The notes: a model not told the origin generated them from the sequence alone. A stretch of DNA of 64,000 bases from Spirochaetia bacterium (GCA_022482625.1 JAKVOU010000001.1:3210784-3274783); one strand, 5' to 3'. Shown: positions 24,963 through 33,676, numbered from the stretch's first letter. A program made the numbers and translations.

Positions 24963-26237
24963 TCAGTTTTCTCCCAATTTTTCCAAGGCTTTTTGTCCGA
25001 TATCCCTTCGGTAATACTTGCCTTCGAATGATATCTTTTCAGCGTCTCCATAGACTTGCTGCAGTGCTTCCTTGAGTGTCAGGGCTGTAGCAGCCAATCC
25101 CAGGACTCTGCCGCCATCAGTGTAGCAATGGCCTTCTTCTTTGCAGATTCCTGAGGGAAAAACCACGCTTTTCATTTTTGGAATATTGATTTCCTTATGT
25201 TTCTCGAAAGAAATCGGATAGCCATTGTTTGCCAGTACGAGACAAGCGGCTGACCTGTTTGTACTGAAAATGATGGGAACCCTGTCCAGGGTGCCGTTCC
25301 TTGTGGCTTCCATGATCGGCAGCAGTTTGCTTTCAAGCAAGGGAAGGATAACCTGGGTCTCGGGGTCCCCGAAACGGCAGTTGTATTCAATGACTTTCGG
25401 GCCATCCTTCGTGAGCATAAGACCTACATACAGACACCCCTTGAACGATCTGCCTTCCTTCTGCATGCCTGTAATGGTCGGCAGCAATATCTTTTCCCTG
25501 CAGGTCCTTGCGATCTGGGGGGTATAGAACGGATTGGGGGCTATGCAGCCCATGCCACCTGTATTCGGTCCTGTATCACCATCTCCGATGCGCTTGTGAT
25601 CCATCGAAGTTACCATTTCCTTGATGTGCGTGCCATCGGTAAAGCACAGGAGCGACACTTCGGGGCCTTCCAGCAATTCTTCGATGACGACTGTCTGCCC
25701 ACTTTGCCCGAATTTGAGGTTTTCCATCATTTCCTTGATGCACATGGTTGCTGCATCTTTGTCCTGGACGATGGAAACACCTTTGCCGAAGGCCAGTCCG
25801 TTTGCCTTCAGCACGACAGGATAGCTGCAGGAGGCAAGGAAATCGAGTGCCTGGCCTTCATCGGAGAAAATCTCATATGATGCAGTGGGAATGTCCCAGC
25901 GTTTCATGAAATTCTTTGCAAAAGCTTTGGAGCCTTCGAGCATGGCCGCAGTTCCGCTGGGCCCGAAACAAGGTATCCCGACGGCTTCAAGCCTGTCTAC
26001 AAGTCCCATGACCAAAGGGTTGTCCGGAGTGACGATTGCAAAATCGACTTTATGTGTCCTTGCAAACTTTATGATGGCTTCCAGATCCGTTGCTCCGATC
26101 GGTACGTTTGTACAGGTTTCAGACAGCCCTCCGTTGCCGGGCAAGGCATAGATGGTACCTACATCGCCGTCTTTTCTCAGTTTCCATGCAATGGCAGCTT
26201 CCCGGCCACCGGAACCGATCAACAGGATATCCTTCAT
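24963..26237 (-). CDS. purD: Phosphoribosylamine-glycine ligase
   Basis: GAR synthetase, step 2 of purine synthesis, an ATP-grasp enzyme. The 424-residue protein has the GSGGREAAIAWKL opening, the ATP-grasp core (VVLKANGLAFGKGVSIV; EELLEGPEVSLLCFTDG; DGDTGPNTGGMG) and metal-binding end (VIEYNCRFGDPETQ). The start at 26237 follows GGGAGGT; an in-frame codon further up would run into the upstream gene. It is separated from purL by two bases, so translation is probably coupled. Confidence 0.94.
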   Translation of the reverse strand: MKDILLIGSGGREAAIAWKLRKDGDVGTIYALPGNGGLSETCTNVPIGATDLEAIIKFARTHKVDFAIVTPDNPLVMGLVDRLEAVGIPCFGPSGTAAMLEGSKAFAKNFMKRWDIPTASYEIFSDEGQALDFLASCSYPVVLKANGLAFGKGVSIVQDKDAATMCIKEMMENLKFGQSGQTVVIEELLEGPEVSLLCFTDGTHIKEMVTSMDHKRIGDGDTGPNTGGMGCIAPNPFYTPQIARTCREKILLPTITGMQKEGRSFKGCLYVGLMLTKDGPKVIEYNCRFGDPETQVILPLLESKLLPIMEATRNGTLDRVPIIFSTNRSAACLVLANNGYPISFEKHKEINIPKMKSVVFPSGICKEEGHCYTDGGRVLGLAATALTLKEALQQVYGDAEKISFEGKYYRRDIGQKALEKLGEN

Positions 26238-26251
26238 GGTTTTTACCTCCC

Positions 26252-27433
26252 TCAATGATGAAACAGTCGGACGCCATCAAAGGCCATAGTGATGCCATGT
26301 TCGTTACAGGCTTCAATTACCTGGTCATCCCGGGTGGAACCTCCTGGTTGTGCTATATAGCTGACTCCGGTTCTGTATGCTCTGTCTATGTTGTCCCTGA
26401 AGGGGAAGAATGCATCACTGCCGAGACTTATGCCTTTTGCTTTTGCAATCCAAGCTTTCTTTTTTTCTGAAGTGAATACTTCCGGTTTCTTTGTAAAGTA
26501 CTGCTGCCAGATGCCTTCGCTGAAGTAGTCGGTTTCCTTTTCATCGGCAAGATATTGTTCGACCAGATTGTCTTTCTGATTACGGGAAAGTCCCTTGCAG
26601 AAAGGCAATGCAAGGCAGTTGTCACTTATGCGCAGAAGCCAATGCTCCGCTTTCTCAGCTGCCAACCGTGTACAATGGATCCTGCTTTGCTGCCCTGCGC
26701 CGACGCCGATCGTCTGTCCATGGTAGGCTAGGCAGACAGAATTTGACTGGGTGTATTTCAGGCTGACCAGTGCAACCAGAAGATCCCTTTCTGCATCTTC
26801 ACCTAGTACCTTGTTTTTCGTGATGATATTGCCGAGGATGCTTTTGTCCAGTCTGCAGGCATCTCTTTCCTGTTCGAACATGATGCCGTAGACACTGCGT
26901 ATCTCTATGGGATCAGGGACATAAGTTTCATCAATCTGCAGCACCAGGTAGCTGCCGTTCCGTTTTGCCTTCAATATTTCCAAGGCTTCAGGTGAGTAGC
27001 CCGGTGCTATGACACCATCGGAAACTTCCCTGTTGATACATCTTGCAGTTTCTTCGTCACAGGTACGGGAAAGTGAGATGAAGTCTCCGAAAGAAGACAT
27101 CCTGTCTGCTCCCCGTGCCCTGACAAAAGCGGTAGCCAGTGGGGTAAGCTGTTCACTTTTCCTTATGAAGTACATTTTACGTTCTGCTTCGGAAAGCGGG
27201 ACGGCAACCGCAGCACCGGCGGGGGAAACATGCTTGAAGGAAGTTGCGGCAGGCAAGCCGAGAGCCTGGTCAAGTTCCCGTACCAATTGGTAGCCGTTCA
27301 AAGCATCAAGCAAGTTGATGAACCCAGGTTTACCATTATGGACGGTAATAGGCAATTCCTTGTTTCCTTCCATGTAGATCCTGGCATGTTTCTGATGGGG
27401 GTTGCATCCATATTTAAGTTCCAGACTATGCAT
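26252..27433 (-). CDS. purH: AICAR transformylase, stand-alone (PurH C-terminal domain only)
   Basis: Transfers a formyl group from 10-formyl-THF to AICAR, step 9 of purine synthesis. In most bacteria this is the C-terminal half of the two-domain PurH; here the 393 residues start directly with the transformylase part (LKYGCNPHQKHARIY), and the IMP cyclohydrolase domain is absent. Active-site segments are present: the Lys-His pair in TSFKHVSPAGAA, GAGQQSRIHCTRLA, and the C-terminal SDAFFPFRDNIDRA and IAQPGGSTRDDQVI. The missing cyclohydrolase step is supplied by the next gene upstream, with which it overlaps by 8 bases. Confidence 0.92.
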   Translation of the reverse strand: MHSLELKYGCNPHQKHARIYMEGNKELPITVHNGKPGFINLLDALNGYQLVRELDQALGLPAATSFKHVSPAGAAVAVPLSEAERKMYFIRKSEQLTPLATAFVRARGADRMSSFGDFISLSRTCDEETARCINREVSDGVIAPGYSPEALEILKAKRNGSYLVLQIDETYVPDPIEIRSVYGIMFEQERDACRLDKSILGNIITKNKVLGEDAERDLLVALVSLKYTQSNSVCLAYHGQTIGVGAGQQSRIHCTRLAAEKAEHWLLRISDNCLALPFCKGLSRNQKDNLVEQYLADEKETDYFSEGIWQQYFTKKPEVFTSEKKKAWIAKAKGISLGSDAFFPFRDNIDRAYRTGVSYIAQPGGSTRDDQVIEACNEHGITMAFDGVRLFHH

Positions 27434-28109
27434 TCCTATCTCCTTTTCTGTTGATCAGATAATCGTCTTCTCCGACAGTTGCTGCATAACAGGAAATTCT
27501 GTTGTCTGCATCAAGGCTGTCATAGAGAAGACTGCACAAGGTTTCGGCATCCTGGCAGTGGTTCAGTTCCAGTTTCCTTGGTTCCCCTTGGAATGATGGC
27601 AGGGGATCCCCATCATCTTCATAGGTGTGGATGGTGTAACAGGTACCGGGGATAAGGTCTCCATAGGTCCATGAGCTGCGTTCGCATGTTCCGTTTGTCC
27701 TGCGCAGGATTGACAGGTAAAGACATCCTTCCTTGAACATGCCGCTGATCCTAGGCGTATAGGCAGGTGCATCATCCTCATATTGTCTGCTTTCCAATGC
27801 TTGGCTGAATCCTGTTCCTTCCTGCAGGCCGTCTGCTATGGAATCACTTTGGTCTCCGTTTGTAAAGATTTCCTCAGAGGTGTTCCTGATGATTGCGTTG
27901 TAGATGATGAGGTGAGGGTCACTGAGCAGGCTGGGATCATAGGCAACTGTCTTTACGATGTTGCCTGCTTTCCTGAATACCCTGTTCCTGCTGTGTTCGC
28001 TTCTGCCCATGATGGCATAGGCGTAGAGCAACTTTCCATCTTCACTTTTACCTGCTACGATCGTCCTGCCTGGATACCGTAGTTTTCCAAAGTATGTCCT
28101 AATGTCCAT
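27426..28109 (-). CDS. purO: IMP cyclohydrolase, archaeal PurO-like
   Basis: Closes FAICAR to IMP, the last step of the pathway. The 227-residue protein matches the IMP_cyclohyd family first known from archaea, an Ntn-hydrolase-like fold, not the PurH N-terminal domain. Recognisable parts are YFGKLRYPGRTIVAG, AYAIMGRSEHSRNRVF, DPSLLSDPHLIIYNA and the central YEDDAPAYTPRISGM. The start at 28109 has AAGGAG seven bases upstream, inside the end of purN. It lies exactly between purN and the transformylase gene, which makes the functional pairing very likely. Confidence 0.88.
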   Translation of the reverse strand: MDIRTYFGKLRYPGRTIVAGKSEDGKLLYAYAIMGRSEHSRNRVFRKAGNIVKTVAYDPSLLSDPHLIIYNAIIRNTSEEIFTNGDQSDSIADGLQEGTGFSQALESRQYEDDAPAYTPRISGMFKEGCLYLSILRRTNGTCERSSWTYGDLIPGTCYTIHTYEDDGDPLPSFQGEPRKLELNHCQDAETLCSLLYDSLDADNRISCYAATVGEDDYLINRKGDRNA

Positions 28110-28671
28110 TTTCAAGCTCCTTGCAAAGCATATCTACCGCCGGAGGCAGGATTTTCCACTCTGCTTCTTCCATGACTCGTTTCTGGAGGATTTCAGGAGT
28201 GTCTTCCGGTTGCACTTCTACGGCTTTCTGCATAAGTATCTTTCCACCATCAGGAATTTCGTTTACCAGATGTACGGTAGCTCCTGTAAGGGTAACCCCA
28301 CGTTCCAGCACTGCCTGATGTACTTTCAGTCCGTAGAAGCCTTTCCCGCAGAAACTTGGGATCAATGACGGATGAATATTGATGATACGTCCCTCATGCT
28401 TTTTCGTAAAGGCCGGTGACAGTATTTTCAGAAATCCTGCAAGTACGATGACCTCGATTCTGTTTGCTTCCAACAGGTAGTCAAGCTTTTCTTCGAAACC
28501 CGGTTTTGAAATGAAATGATGTTCCAAGCCTGCCTTGCTTGCACGTTCAAGGGCAAAGGCATCCTTCCTGTTTGAGACTACCATGGCAAGTTTCCCATAG
28601 GAAAAAGGATAATCGATCAGAGCCTGGAGATTTGTTCCGTTTCCACTGACCAGCACAGCAACCGGGATCAT
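28099..28671 (-). CDS. purN: Phosphoribosylglycinamide formyltransferase
   Basis: GAR transformylase using 10-formyl-THF, step 3. The 190-residue protein has VLVSGNGTNLQALID at the start, the catalytic INIHPSLIPSF (Asn-x-His) near residue 105, and TGATVHLVNEIPDGGKIL near 135. The real start is the ATG at 28671, which overlaps the purM stop as ATGA and has GGAAAGG upstream; an extended reading into purM is not credible. It overlaps purO by 11 bases. Confidence 0.93.
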   Translation of the reverse strand: MIPVAVLVSGNGTNLQALIDYPFSYGKLAMVVSNRKDAFALERASKAGLEHHFISKPGFEEKLDYLLEANRIEVIVLAGFLKILSPAFTKKHEGRIINIHPSLIPSFCGKGFYGLKVHQAVLERGVTLTGATVHLVNEIPDGGKILMQKAVEVQPEDTPEILQKRVMEEAEWKILPPAVDMLCKELENGH

Positions 28672-29681
28672 AGGATGACCTTTCCGTTTCCATGGACAAC
28701 GGTACCGATCTGGTAAGCTCCGTCCAGCTGGGCAAGGACAGCTTCTGTGTCCTTGGAAGCTACGGTCAGGCACATGCCGACACCCATGTTGAATGTATTG
28801 AACATGTTTTCCTCAGTGATGTTTCCTTTGTCCTGAATCAATTGGAAGATAGCTGGGATCCTGATTTTCTGCATGTCGATGACGGCATCCTGTTCTGGCT
28901 TGAGGGAACGTGGAATGTTTTCAAAGAAACCGCCCCCTGTTATATGGGCCACTGATTTTACCAACCCCTTCTCAATGAGCGGCAGTACTTGGCTGACATA
29001 GATGCAGGTTGGAGTGAGCAGTGTCTGTGCCAAGGGCTTGTCTAGGACTCCGAATGTCTTGTCCTTGTCCTTTTCCAGGTCAAAGACCTTCCTTACGAGA
29101 GAAAAACCGTTTGAGTGGACTCCGCTGGAAGGGAGGGCGACAATGGCATCTCCATCTTCGACCAGTTCCGGCCCGATCATTTTCTTCTTGTCGACTATGC
29201 CTACGGCGAATCCTGCGATATCATATTCTCCATTTTGGTAAAAACCAGGCATCTCTGCAGTTTCTCCACCGACAATGGCTGCTTTGGCTGCAAGGCAACC
29301 TTGGCTTACTCCCTCTACGATATCGGCTACTTTCTCAGGGATGTTCTTCCCTATGGCTATATAGTCCAGGAAAAAGAGAGGGCGGGCTCCACAGCATATT
29401 ATGTCATTGACACACATTGCTACGCAGTCGATACCTACTGTGTCGTGTTTGTCAAGGAGAAAGGCAATCTTCAGCTTGGTACCGACTCCGTCCGTTCCTG
29501 AAACTAGTACGGGTTGCTCCATTCCTTTTGTATCCAATTGGAATGAACCGCCGAATCCCCCGATCATGGACAGTGCATTCCCTGTCATGGTCTTTCTGAC
29601 TTTTTCCTTGATCAATTCGACGCTCCGGTAGCCGGCCTTGAGGTCGACTCCGGAATTCTTGTAGCTGAGATTTTCACTCAT
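28668..29681 (-). CDS. purM: Phosphoribosylformylglycinamidine cyclo-ligase
   Basis: AIR synthetase, step 5. A 337-residue protein with the family landmarks GGFGGSFQLD, VSGTDGVGTKLKIAF, CVNDIICCGARPLFFLDYIA, VGGETAEMPGFY, GVHSNGFSLVR and HITGGGFFENIPR. The start at 29681 overlaps the purF stop (ATGAGTGA) and has GAGGAA upstream; an earlier in-frame ATG in purF is rejected. Confidence 0.95.
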   Translation of the reverse strand: MSENLSYKNSGVDLKAGYRSVELIKEKVRKTMTGNALSMIGGFGGSFQLDTKGMEQPVLVSGTDGVGTKLKIAFLLDKHDTVGIDCVAMCVNDIICCGARPLFFLDYIAIGKNIPEKVADIVEGVSQGCLAAKAAIVGGETAEMPGFYQNGEYDIAGFAVGIVDKKKMIGPELVEDGDAIVALPSSGVHSNGFSLVRKVFDLEKDKDKTFGVLDKPLAQTLLTPTCIYVSQVLPLIEKGLVKSVAHITGGGFFENIPRSLKPEQDAVIDMQKIRIPAIFQLIQDKGNITEENMFNTFNMGVGMCLTVASKDTEAVLAQLDGAYQIGTVVHGNGKVIL

Positions 29682-31092
29682 TTGCTGTTCCTCTGTCATA
29701 TTTGTCTTTTCGGCCGGTCTTGTCGACCTGCAGTGGATATTTTCCTGTAAAGCAGGCTGTACAGAATCCCTTGCTGGGAATATCTGCAAGTTTGCTGACA
29801 TTGTCCGTGCTAAGGAAACCTATGGAATCGACATCCAATATCTGTTTCATTTCCTCGTCATTGTATTTGTATGCAAAGAGGTTTTCGCTTGAATCGATGT
29901 CAGTACCGAAATAGCAAGGGTACAGAAACTTTGGTGCAGCGGAAAGAAAATGTACTTCTTTTGCACCTTTGCTTCTTAACAGGGAGACCAGCCTTTTGCT
30001 GGTAGTACCCCTGACAATGGAATCATCGATGAGGATGACCCGCTTTCCATTGACAACCGAAGTAATGGGATTGAGCTTGATGCTGACAGCCCGTTCCCTG
30101 TTGCCTTGTCCTGGTTGGATGAATGTACGACCTATGTACTTGTTTTTGATCAGTCCGATTTCATAGGGAATCCCGCTCTGGCGTGCATAGCCTATGGCAG
30201 CATCGATACCGCTGTCAGGAACTCCGATGACCACGTCTGCTTGGATCGGATGTTCAAGGGCCAGGAACCCTCCTGCCCGTATCCGAGCCTTGTGGACACT
30301 TATGCCATCCAGCTTTGAGTCCGGACGGGCAAAGTAAATCAATTCAAAGACGCAGAGACTCCTTGGTTTTCCGCAATGGCTTCTGTCACTTTTCAGCTTG
30401 TCATTCTGGATGGAGATGATTTCTCCTGGTTCTATATCCCTGATGAACGTACCCCCGATAGCGTCGATTGCACAGCTTTCACTGCTGACAAGATAATGTC
30501 CGTCGACACTGCCCAGGCACAGCGGCCTGAATCCGTTGGGGTCACGGGCTGCAAGCAGTTTTCCCTGGGTCATGACTGCAAGGGAGTAGGCACCTTTGAT
30601 CTGGTCCATTGTCTTGGACAATGCCGCTTCGATCGTAGGTTCCTTCATTCTGTTTCCTGTAAGGATATAGGCAATTACTTCAGTGTCACTTGAGGTATGG
30701 AAGATGCAGCCGGCTTCTTCAAGCTGTCTTCTCAGCTGCATATCGTTGGTAAGGTTGCCGTTATGGGCAAGTGCCATGCTGCCTTCAAGATGGTTGATCA
30801 CAAGTGGCTGGACATTTGCTCTCAGGCTGCTTCCTGTCGTACCATAACGGACATGTCCCAGTGCCATCTGGGCACCTGCCAGCATACTGAGCCTTGTAGT
30901 ATCAAAAACTTCATTGACCAGACCCAGATCTTTATGTATACAGATCTGTCCGTTTTTGTTTACCGCAATTCCACAGCCTTCCTGTCCCCTGTGCTGGAGG
31001 GCAAACAGGCCATAGTAGGTATCAGTTGCAGGATCCCGCCCGCTTGTACCGCTGATGGCGAAGATCCCGCATTCTTCATGCAGCTTTTGCAT
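29674..31092 (-). CDS. purF: Amidophosphoribosyltransferase
   Basis: First committed step: PRPP plus glutamine to phosphoribosylamine. The 472-residue protein has the class II glutaminase nucleophile at Cys8 (LHEECGIFAI), so a seven-residue propeptide MQKLHEE is removed, as in the B. subtilis-type enzyme. Other marks are LQHRGQEGCGIAV, GHVRYGTTG, the PRPP loop VILIDDSIVRGTTS near 345 and Cys residues in the C-terminal part (CTACFTGKYP) that fit the Fe-S-containing class. GGAG lies upstream of the ATG. It follows purC with no gap. Confidence 0.95.
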   Translation of the reverse strand: MQKLHEECGIFAISGTSGRDPATDTYYGLFALQHRGQEGCGIAVNKNGQICIHKDLGLVNEVFDTTRLSMLAGAQMALGHVRYGTTGSSLRANVQPLVINHLEGSMALAHNGNLTNDMQLRRQLEEAGCIFHTSSDTEVIAYILTGNRMKEPTIEAALSKTMDQIKGAYSLAVMTQGKLLAARDPNGFRPLCLGSVDGHYLVSSESCAIDAIGGTFIRDIEPGEIISIQNDKLKSDRSHCGKPRSLCVFELIYFARPDSKLDGISVHKARIRAGGFLALEHPIQADVVIGVPDSGIDAAIGYARQSGIPYEIGLIKNKYIGRTFIQPGQGNRERAVSIKLNPITSVVNGKRVILIDDSIVRGTTSKRLVSLLRSKGAKEVHFLSAAPKFLYPCYFGTDIDSSENLFAYKYNDEEMKQILDVDSIGFLSTDNVSKLADIPSKGFCTACFTGKYPLQVDKTGRKDKYDRGTANE

Positions 31093-31809
31093 TTAGTTTG
31101 CTCCGAAGATACGGTGATATACTTCCTGATAAGCCTCTTCGACATTCCCAAGATCCCTGCGGAACCTGTCCTTGTCAAGTTTTTCATTTGTCCTGGAATC
31201 CCAGAAACGGCAGGTATCAGGGGAAATCTCATCTGCCAGAATGATATTGCCTTCTTCATCCTTGCCGAATTCAAGCTTGAAATCGACCAATGTGATATCA
31301 TGGTAGATGAAATATTGTTTCAGGACCCTGTTTATCTGGAAGGCATAGGTGGTGATGATGTCCAGGTCTTCTTCGGTTGCAAAGCCGAGTGCAAGGATAT
31401 GATACCGGTTGACCATCGGGTCACCCAATGCATCATTCTTATAGCAGAATTCAAGCACGGGAGAAGCAAGGGCAGTGCCTTCTTCAAGGCCCAGACGCTT
31501 GGCAAGGGAACCCGCGGCTATGTTACGTACGATTACTTCCAATGGGACGATTTTTACCCGTTTGACCAAGGTCTGCCTGTCGTCCAGTTCCTTTTCCAAG
31601 TGTGTCGGAATCTCAGTAGTTTCCTCGATGACTCTCATTAGGTGATTGGAAAGCTTGTTATTGATGACACCCTTTCCTGTGATGGTTCCCTTCTTGACAC
31701 CATTGAAGGCGGTTGCATCATCCTTGTAATCCACAATGCACAGTCCTGGTTCGTCCACGGCCCAGACTTTCTTGGCCTTACCTTCGTACAGCAGTTCTTT
31801 CTTTTCCAT
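31093..31809 (-). CDS. purC: SAICAR synthetase
   Basis: Joins aspartate to CAIR with ATP, step 7. A 238-residue protein, normal length, with LLYEGKAKKVW at the N-terminus, DDATAFNGVKKG, VPLEVIVRNIAAGSLAKR near 80-97, LEFCYKNDALGDPMVN and the metal site LADEISPDTCRFWD near 190-203. GGGAGG stands five bases before the ATG. It is separated from purE by a terminator-like hairpin. Confidence 0.95.
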   Translation of the reverse strand: MEKKELLYEGKAKKVWAVDEPGLCIVDYKDDATAFNGVKKGTITGKGVINNKLSNHLMRVIEETTEIPTHLEKELDDRQTLVKRVKIVPLEVIVRNIAAGSLAKRLGLEEGTALASPVLEFCYKNDALGDPMVNRYHILALGFATEEDLDIITTYAFQINRVLKQYFIYHDITLVDFKLEFGKDEEGNIILADEISPDTCRFWDSRTNEKLDKDRFRRDLGNVEEAYQEVYHRIFGAN

Positions 31810-31828
31810 ATTTTCCTCCCGATACTAA

Positions 31829-31860
31829 CAAAAAGGCCTTGCCTATATGGCAAGGTCCTT
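31829..31860 (-). terminator. Hairpin with T-run between purE and purC (possible partial terminator)
   Basis: On the minus strand a stem of about 11 bp with one mismatch (31860-31849 with 31843-31833, loop ATATA) runs into TTTTTG. It overlaps the purE stop codon. Because the purine genes downstream have no evident promoter of their own, this is more likely partial termination that lowers expression after purE than a full stop. Confidence 0.6.
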
Positions 31861-32325
31861 GTTTTTCCCTAGTATGTTTTCCTTTTGCTTTGCCCTGAGT
31901 TCTTCAAGGGCAGTCGCAAGCTGAGCATCGGTGATTGCCAGCATTTGGGCGGCAAGCAAGGCAGCATTCTTTGCTCCGTCCACCGCTACTGTGGCAACCG
32001 GTATGCCGGATGGCATCTGTACCGTGGCAAGCAGCGCATCAAGTCCTTCCAAGGAACTTGAAGTGGGAACCCCGATTACGGGGAGTGTGGTCTGTGAGGC
32101 AAGCACTCCAGCCAGATGTGCGGCTTTGCCAGCTATGGCAATGATAGTGCCATATCCCTTTTCTCTTGCTTTTTTTGCAAAATCCGTGGCTTCATCAGGG
32201 GTTCTATGTGCACTATAGATATTGCATGTATAGTCGATGCCCAGTTCTTTCAGGGTCTGTGCAGTTTCCTTTGCCAGAGGAAGGTCGCTGTCACTTCCCA
32301 TGACGATGGCTACTTTGTAGTTCAT
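31843..32325 (-). CDS. purE: N5-carboxyaminoimidazole ribonucleotide mutase / AIR carboxylase
   Basis: Makes CAIR, step 6. The 160-residue protein has VAIVMGSDSDLPLAKE, the phosphate-binding SAHRTPDE near 42-49 and AGKAAHLAGVLAS near 70-82. The AAHLAG motif resembles class I (mutase) PurE, which needs PurK, but purK is not in the window, whereas PurE of Treponema denticola is a class II AIR carboxylase. So which substrate it uses is open. GGGAG before the ATG at 32325 sets the start. First gene of the operon. Confidence 0.92.
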   Translation of the reverse strand: MNYKVAIVMGSDSDLPLAKETAQTLKELGIDYTCNIYSAHRTPDEATDFAKKAREKGYGTIIAIAGKAAHLAGVLASQTTLPVIGVPTSSSLEGLDALLATVQMPSGIPVATVAVDGAKNAALLAAQMLAITDAQLATALEELRAKQKENILGKNKDLAI

Positions 32326-32415
32326 AGGCTCCCTTTCATTGAAAATATGCCGCCAGAGTATCGGCTGTGGAAAAGAATTGCAACAGGAATGGAACAAAAA
32401 AAACAACATTTTGGA

Positions 32416-32431
32416 ATTTGTTGCAACAAAT
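32416..32431. promoter_or_regulatory. 16-bp perfect palindrome in the purE leader
   Basis: ATTTGTTGCAACAAAT is perfectly self-complementary and lies about 90 bases upstream of purE, within its predicted leader. A half-like copy TTGCAACAGGAATGG follows nearer the gene. It could be an operator for a purine regulator or the stem of an RNA hairpin. No regulator gene is adjacent. Confidence 0.35.
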
Positions 32432-32518
32432 GGCAATTCCAATACGATAAATTCTTCTCGAAAGGCTTTTGATGTTGCAGATAAAACAATTTTCCATTTC
32501 AAGTATTTCATTTTTGTA

Positions 32519-32546
32519 TTTATACACTAAAAACATAAAGAATGAA
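32519..32546 (-). promoter_or_regulatory. Possible promoter of the purine operon
   Basis: On the minus strand TTCATT (32546-32541), 16 bases and TATAAA (32524-32519). The -35 box is weak. It would give a leader of about 185 bases before purE. Confidence 0.35.
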
Positions 32547-32559
32547 AAAAAATAAATAT

Positions 32560-32605
32560 TTATGCATAACTATCTTGATTTTATTGCATAAATATGTATT
32601 ATGCA
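32560..32605. promoter_or_regulatory. Putative ArgR operator (ARG boxes)
   Basis: The half-site TGCATAA occurs in inverted pairs: TTATGCATAA at 32560-32569, and TGCATAA-N7-TTATGCA at 32585-32605. AT-rich, partly palindromic pairs spaced about two turns apart and lying over a promoter of arg genes are typical of ArgR. The second pair covers the -10 box of the argC promoter. The sequence differs from the E. coli consensus, so the assignment rests mainly on position. Confidence 0.5.
32575..32602 (+). promoter_or_regulatory. Promoter of the argCJBD operon
   Basis: TTGATT (32575-32580), 16 bases, TATTAT (32597-32602). The start point would be near 32609, leaving a leader of about 13 bases that just includes the AAGGAG before argC. 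Confidence 0.55.
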
Positions 32606-32621
32606 GATTAAGGAGAATGAT

Positions 32622-33665
32622 ATGATTGAAGTAGGAATCATCGGTGCCACGGGGTATGCCGGTTCACAGTTGACAGCAATACTGGCAAAACATCCGCAAG
32701 TGCATCTTTCTCACCTTGCTTCACATTCCTATGCAGGGGAAAAGATGTCTGATATATACCCGGGATTGGCCGGTAGCTGTGATCTTGTTCTTGAGGAAGA
32801 AGATCTGGAAAGCTTTGCCAAACGATGTGCTGTAGTGTTCTTGGCACTTCCTGCCGGTATTGCCGCAAAAGAAGTGACGCAGTCAGTTGTGAACAGTACG
32901 TTGCTGATAGACCTCGGTGCCGATTTCCGACTCAAGGATCCTGCTTGCTATGAACAATGGTACAAGAAACCAGCTCCTTCTCAGCAAATTCTTTCACAGG
33001 CTGTCTATGGGCTTTGTGAGCTGTGTGACCACGATTTGATTTCAAAATCATCTCTTATTGCAAATCCTGGTTGCTATACTACTTGTTCCATTCTCTCTTT
33101 GGCGCCTCTTCTTAAATACCATCTGGTTGAATCTGAGGTAATCAATGTAAATGCCTTGAGCGGTGTGTCAGGTGCAGGAAGAGGGGAGAAAGTGGCGAAC
33201 CTGTTCTGTGAAGTGAACAGTTCCTGCAAGGCCTACGGTGTCAGCAGCCATCGCCATACTCCTGAAATTGAACAGGCGTTGGGTGAACTTTCCGGCCAGA
33301 AAGTCACTGTACAGTTCACTCCTCACCTGGTCCCGATGAACCGCGGTATCCTTGCTACCTGCCAGGCAAAGCTGAAAGCTGGAGTCAATCAGATACAGGT
33401 CGATGAAGCCTACCACAATATGTATGATGGAAAGCAATTCGTACATCTGATGGGTAAACGACCGCCGGAAACCCGTTTCGTCCTTGGTACAAACAGAGTT
33501 GATATCGGGTACGTCATTGATGAAAGGACAGGCTGTTTCATTGCCATGGGGGCATTGGACAATCTTGTCAAGGGTGCTGCCGGACAGGCTGTACAGAACA
33601 TGAACATCCATTTTGGACTGGAAGAGAACATGGGATTGGAACTTCTGTGTGCCAATCCCTACTGA
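32622..33665 (+). CDS. argC: N-acetyl-gamma-glutamyl-phosphate reductase
   Basis: Third step of ornithine synthesis, NADPH-dependent. The 347-residue protein has the dinucleotide loop GIIGATGYAGSQL at 5-17, the catalytic Cys in IANPGCYTTCSIL near 147, and the C-terminal HLVPMNRGILAT and GAAGQAVQNMN. The ATG at 32622, with AAGGAG six bases upstream, is the start; an ATG at 32601 lies in the operator and upstream of the likely transcription start. First gene of argCJBD. Confidence 0.95.
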   Translation: MIEVGIIGATGYAGSQLTAILAKHPQVHLSHLASHSYAGEKMSDIYPGLAGSCDLVLEEEDLESFAKRCAVVFLALPAGIAAKEVTQSVVNSTLLIDLGADFRLKDPACYEQWYKKPAPSQQILSQAVYGLCELCDHDLISKSSLIANPGCYTTCSILSLAPLLKYHLVESEVINVNALSGVSGAGRGEKVANLFCEVNSSCKAYGVSSHRHTPEIEQALGELSGQKVTVQFTPHLVPMNRGILATCQAKLKAGVNQIQVDEAYHNMYDGKQFVHLMGKRPPETRFVLGTNRVDIGYVIDERTGCFIAMGALDNLVKGAAGQAVQNMNIHFGLEENMGLELLCANPY

Positions 33666-33676
33666 GTGGGGAACAT

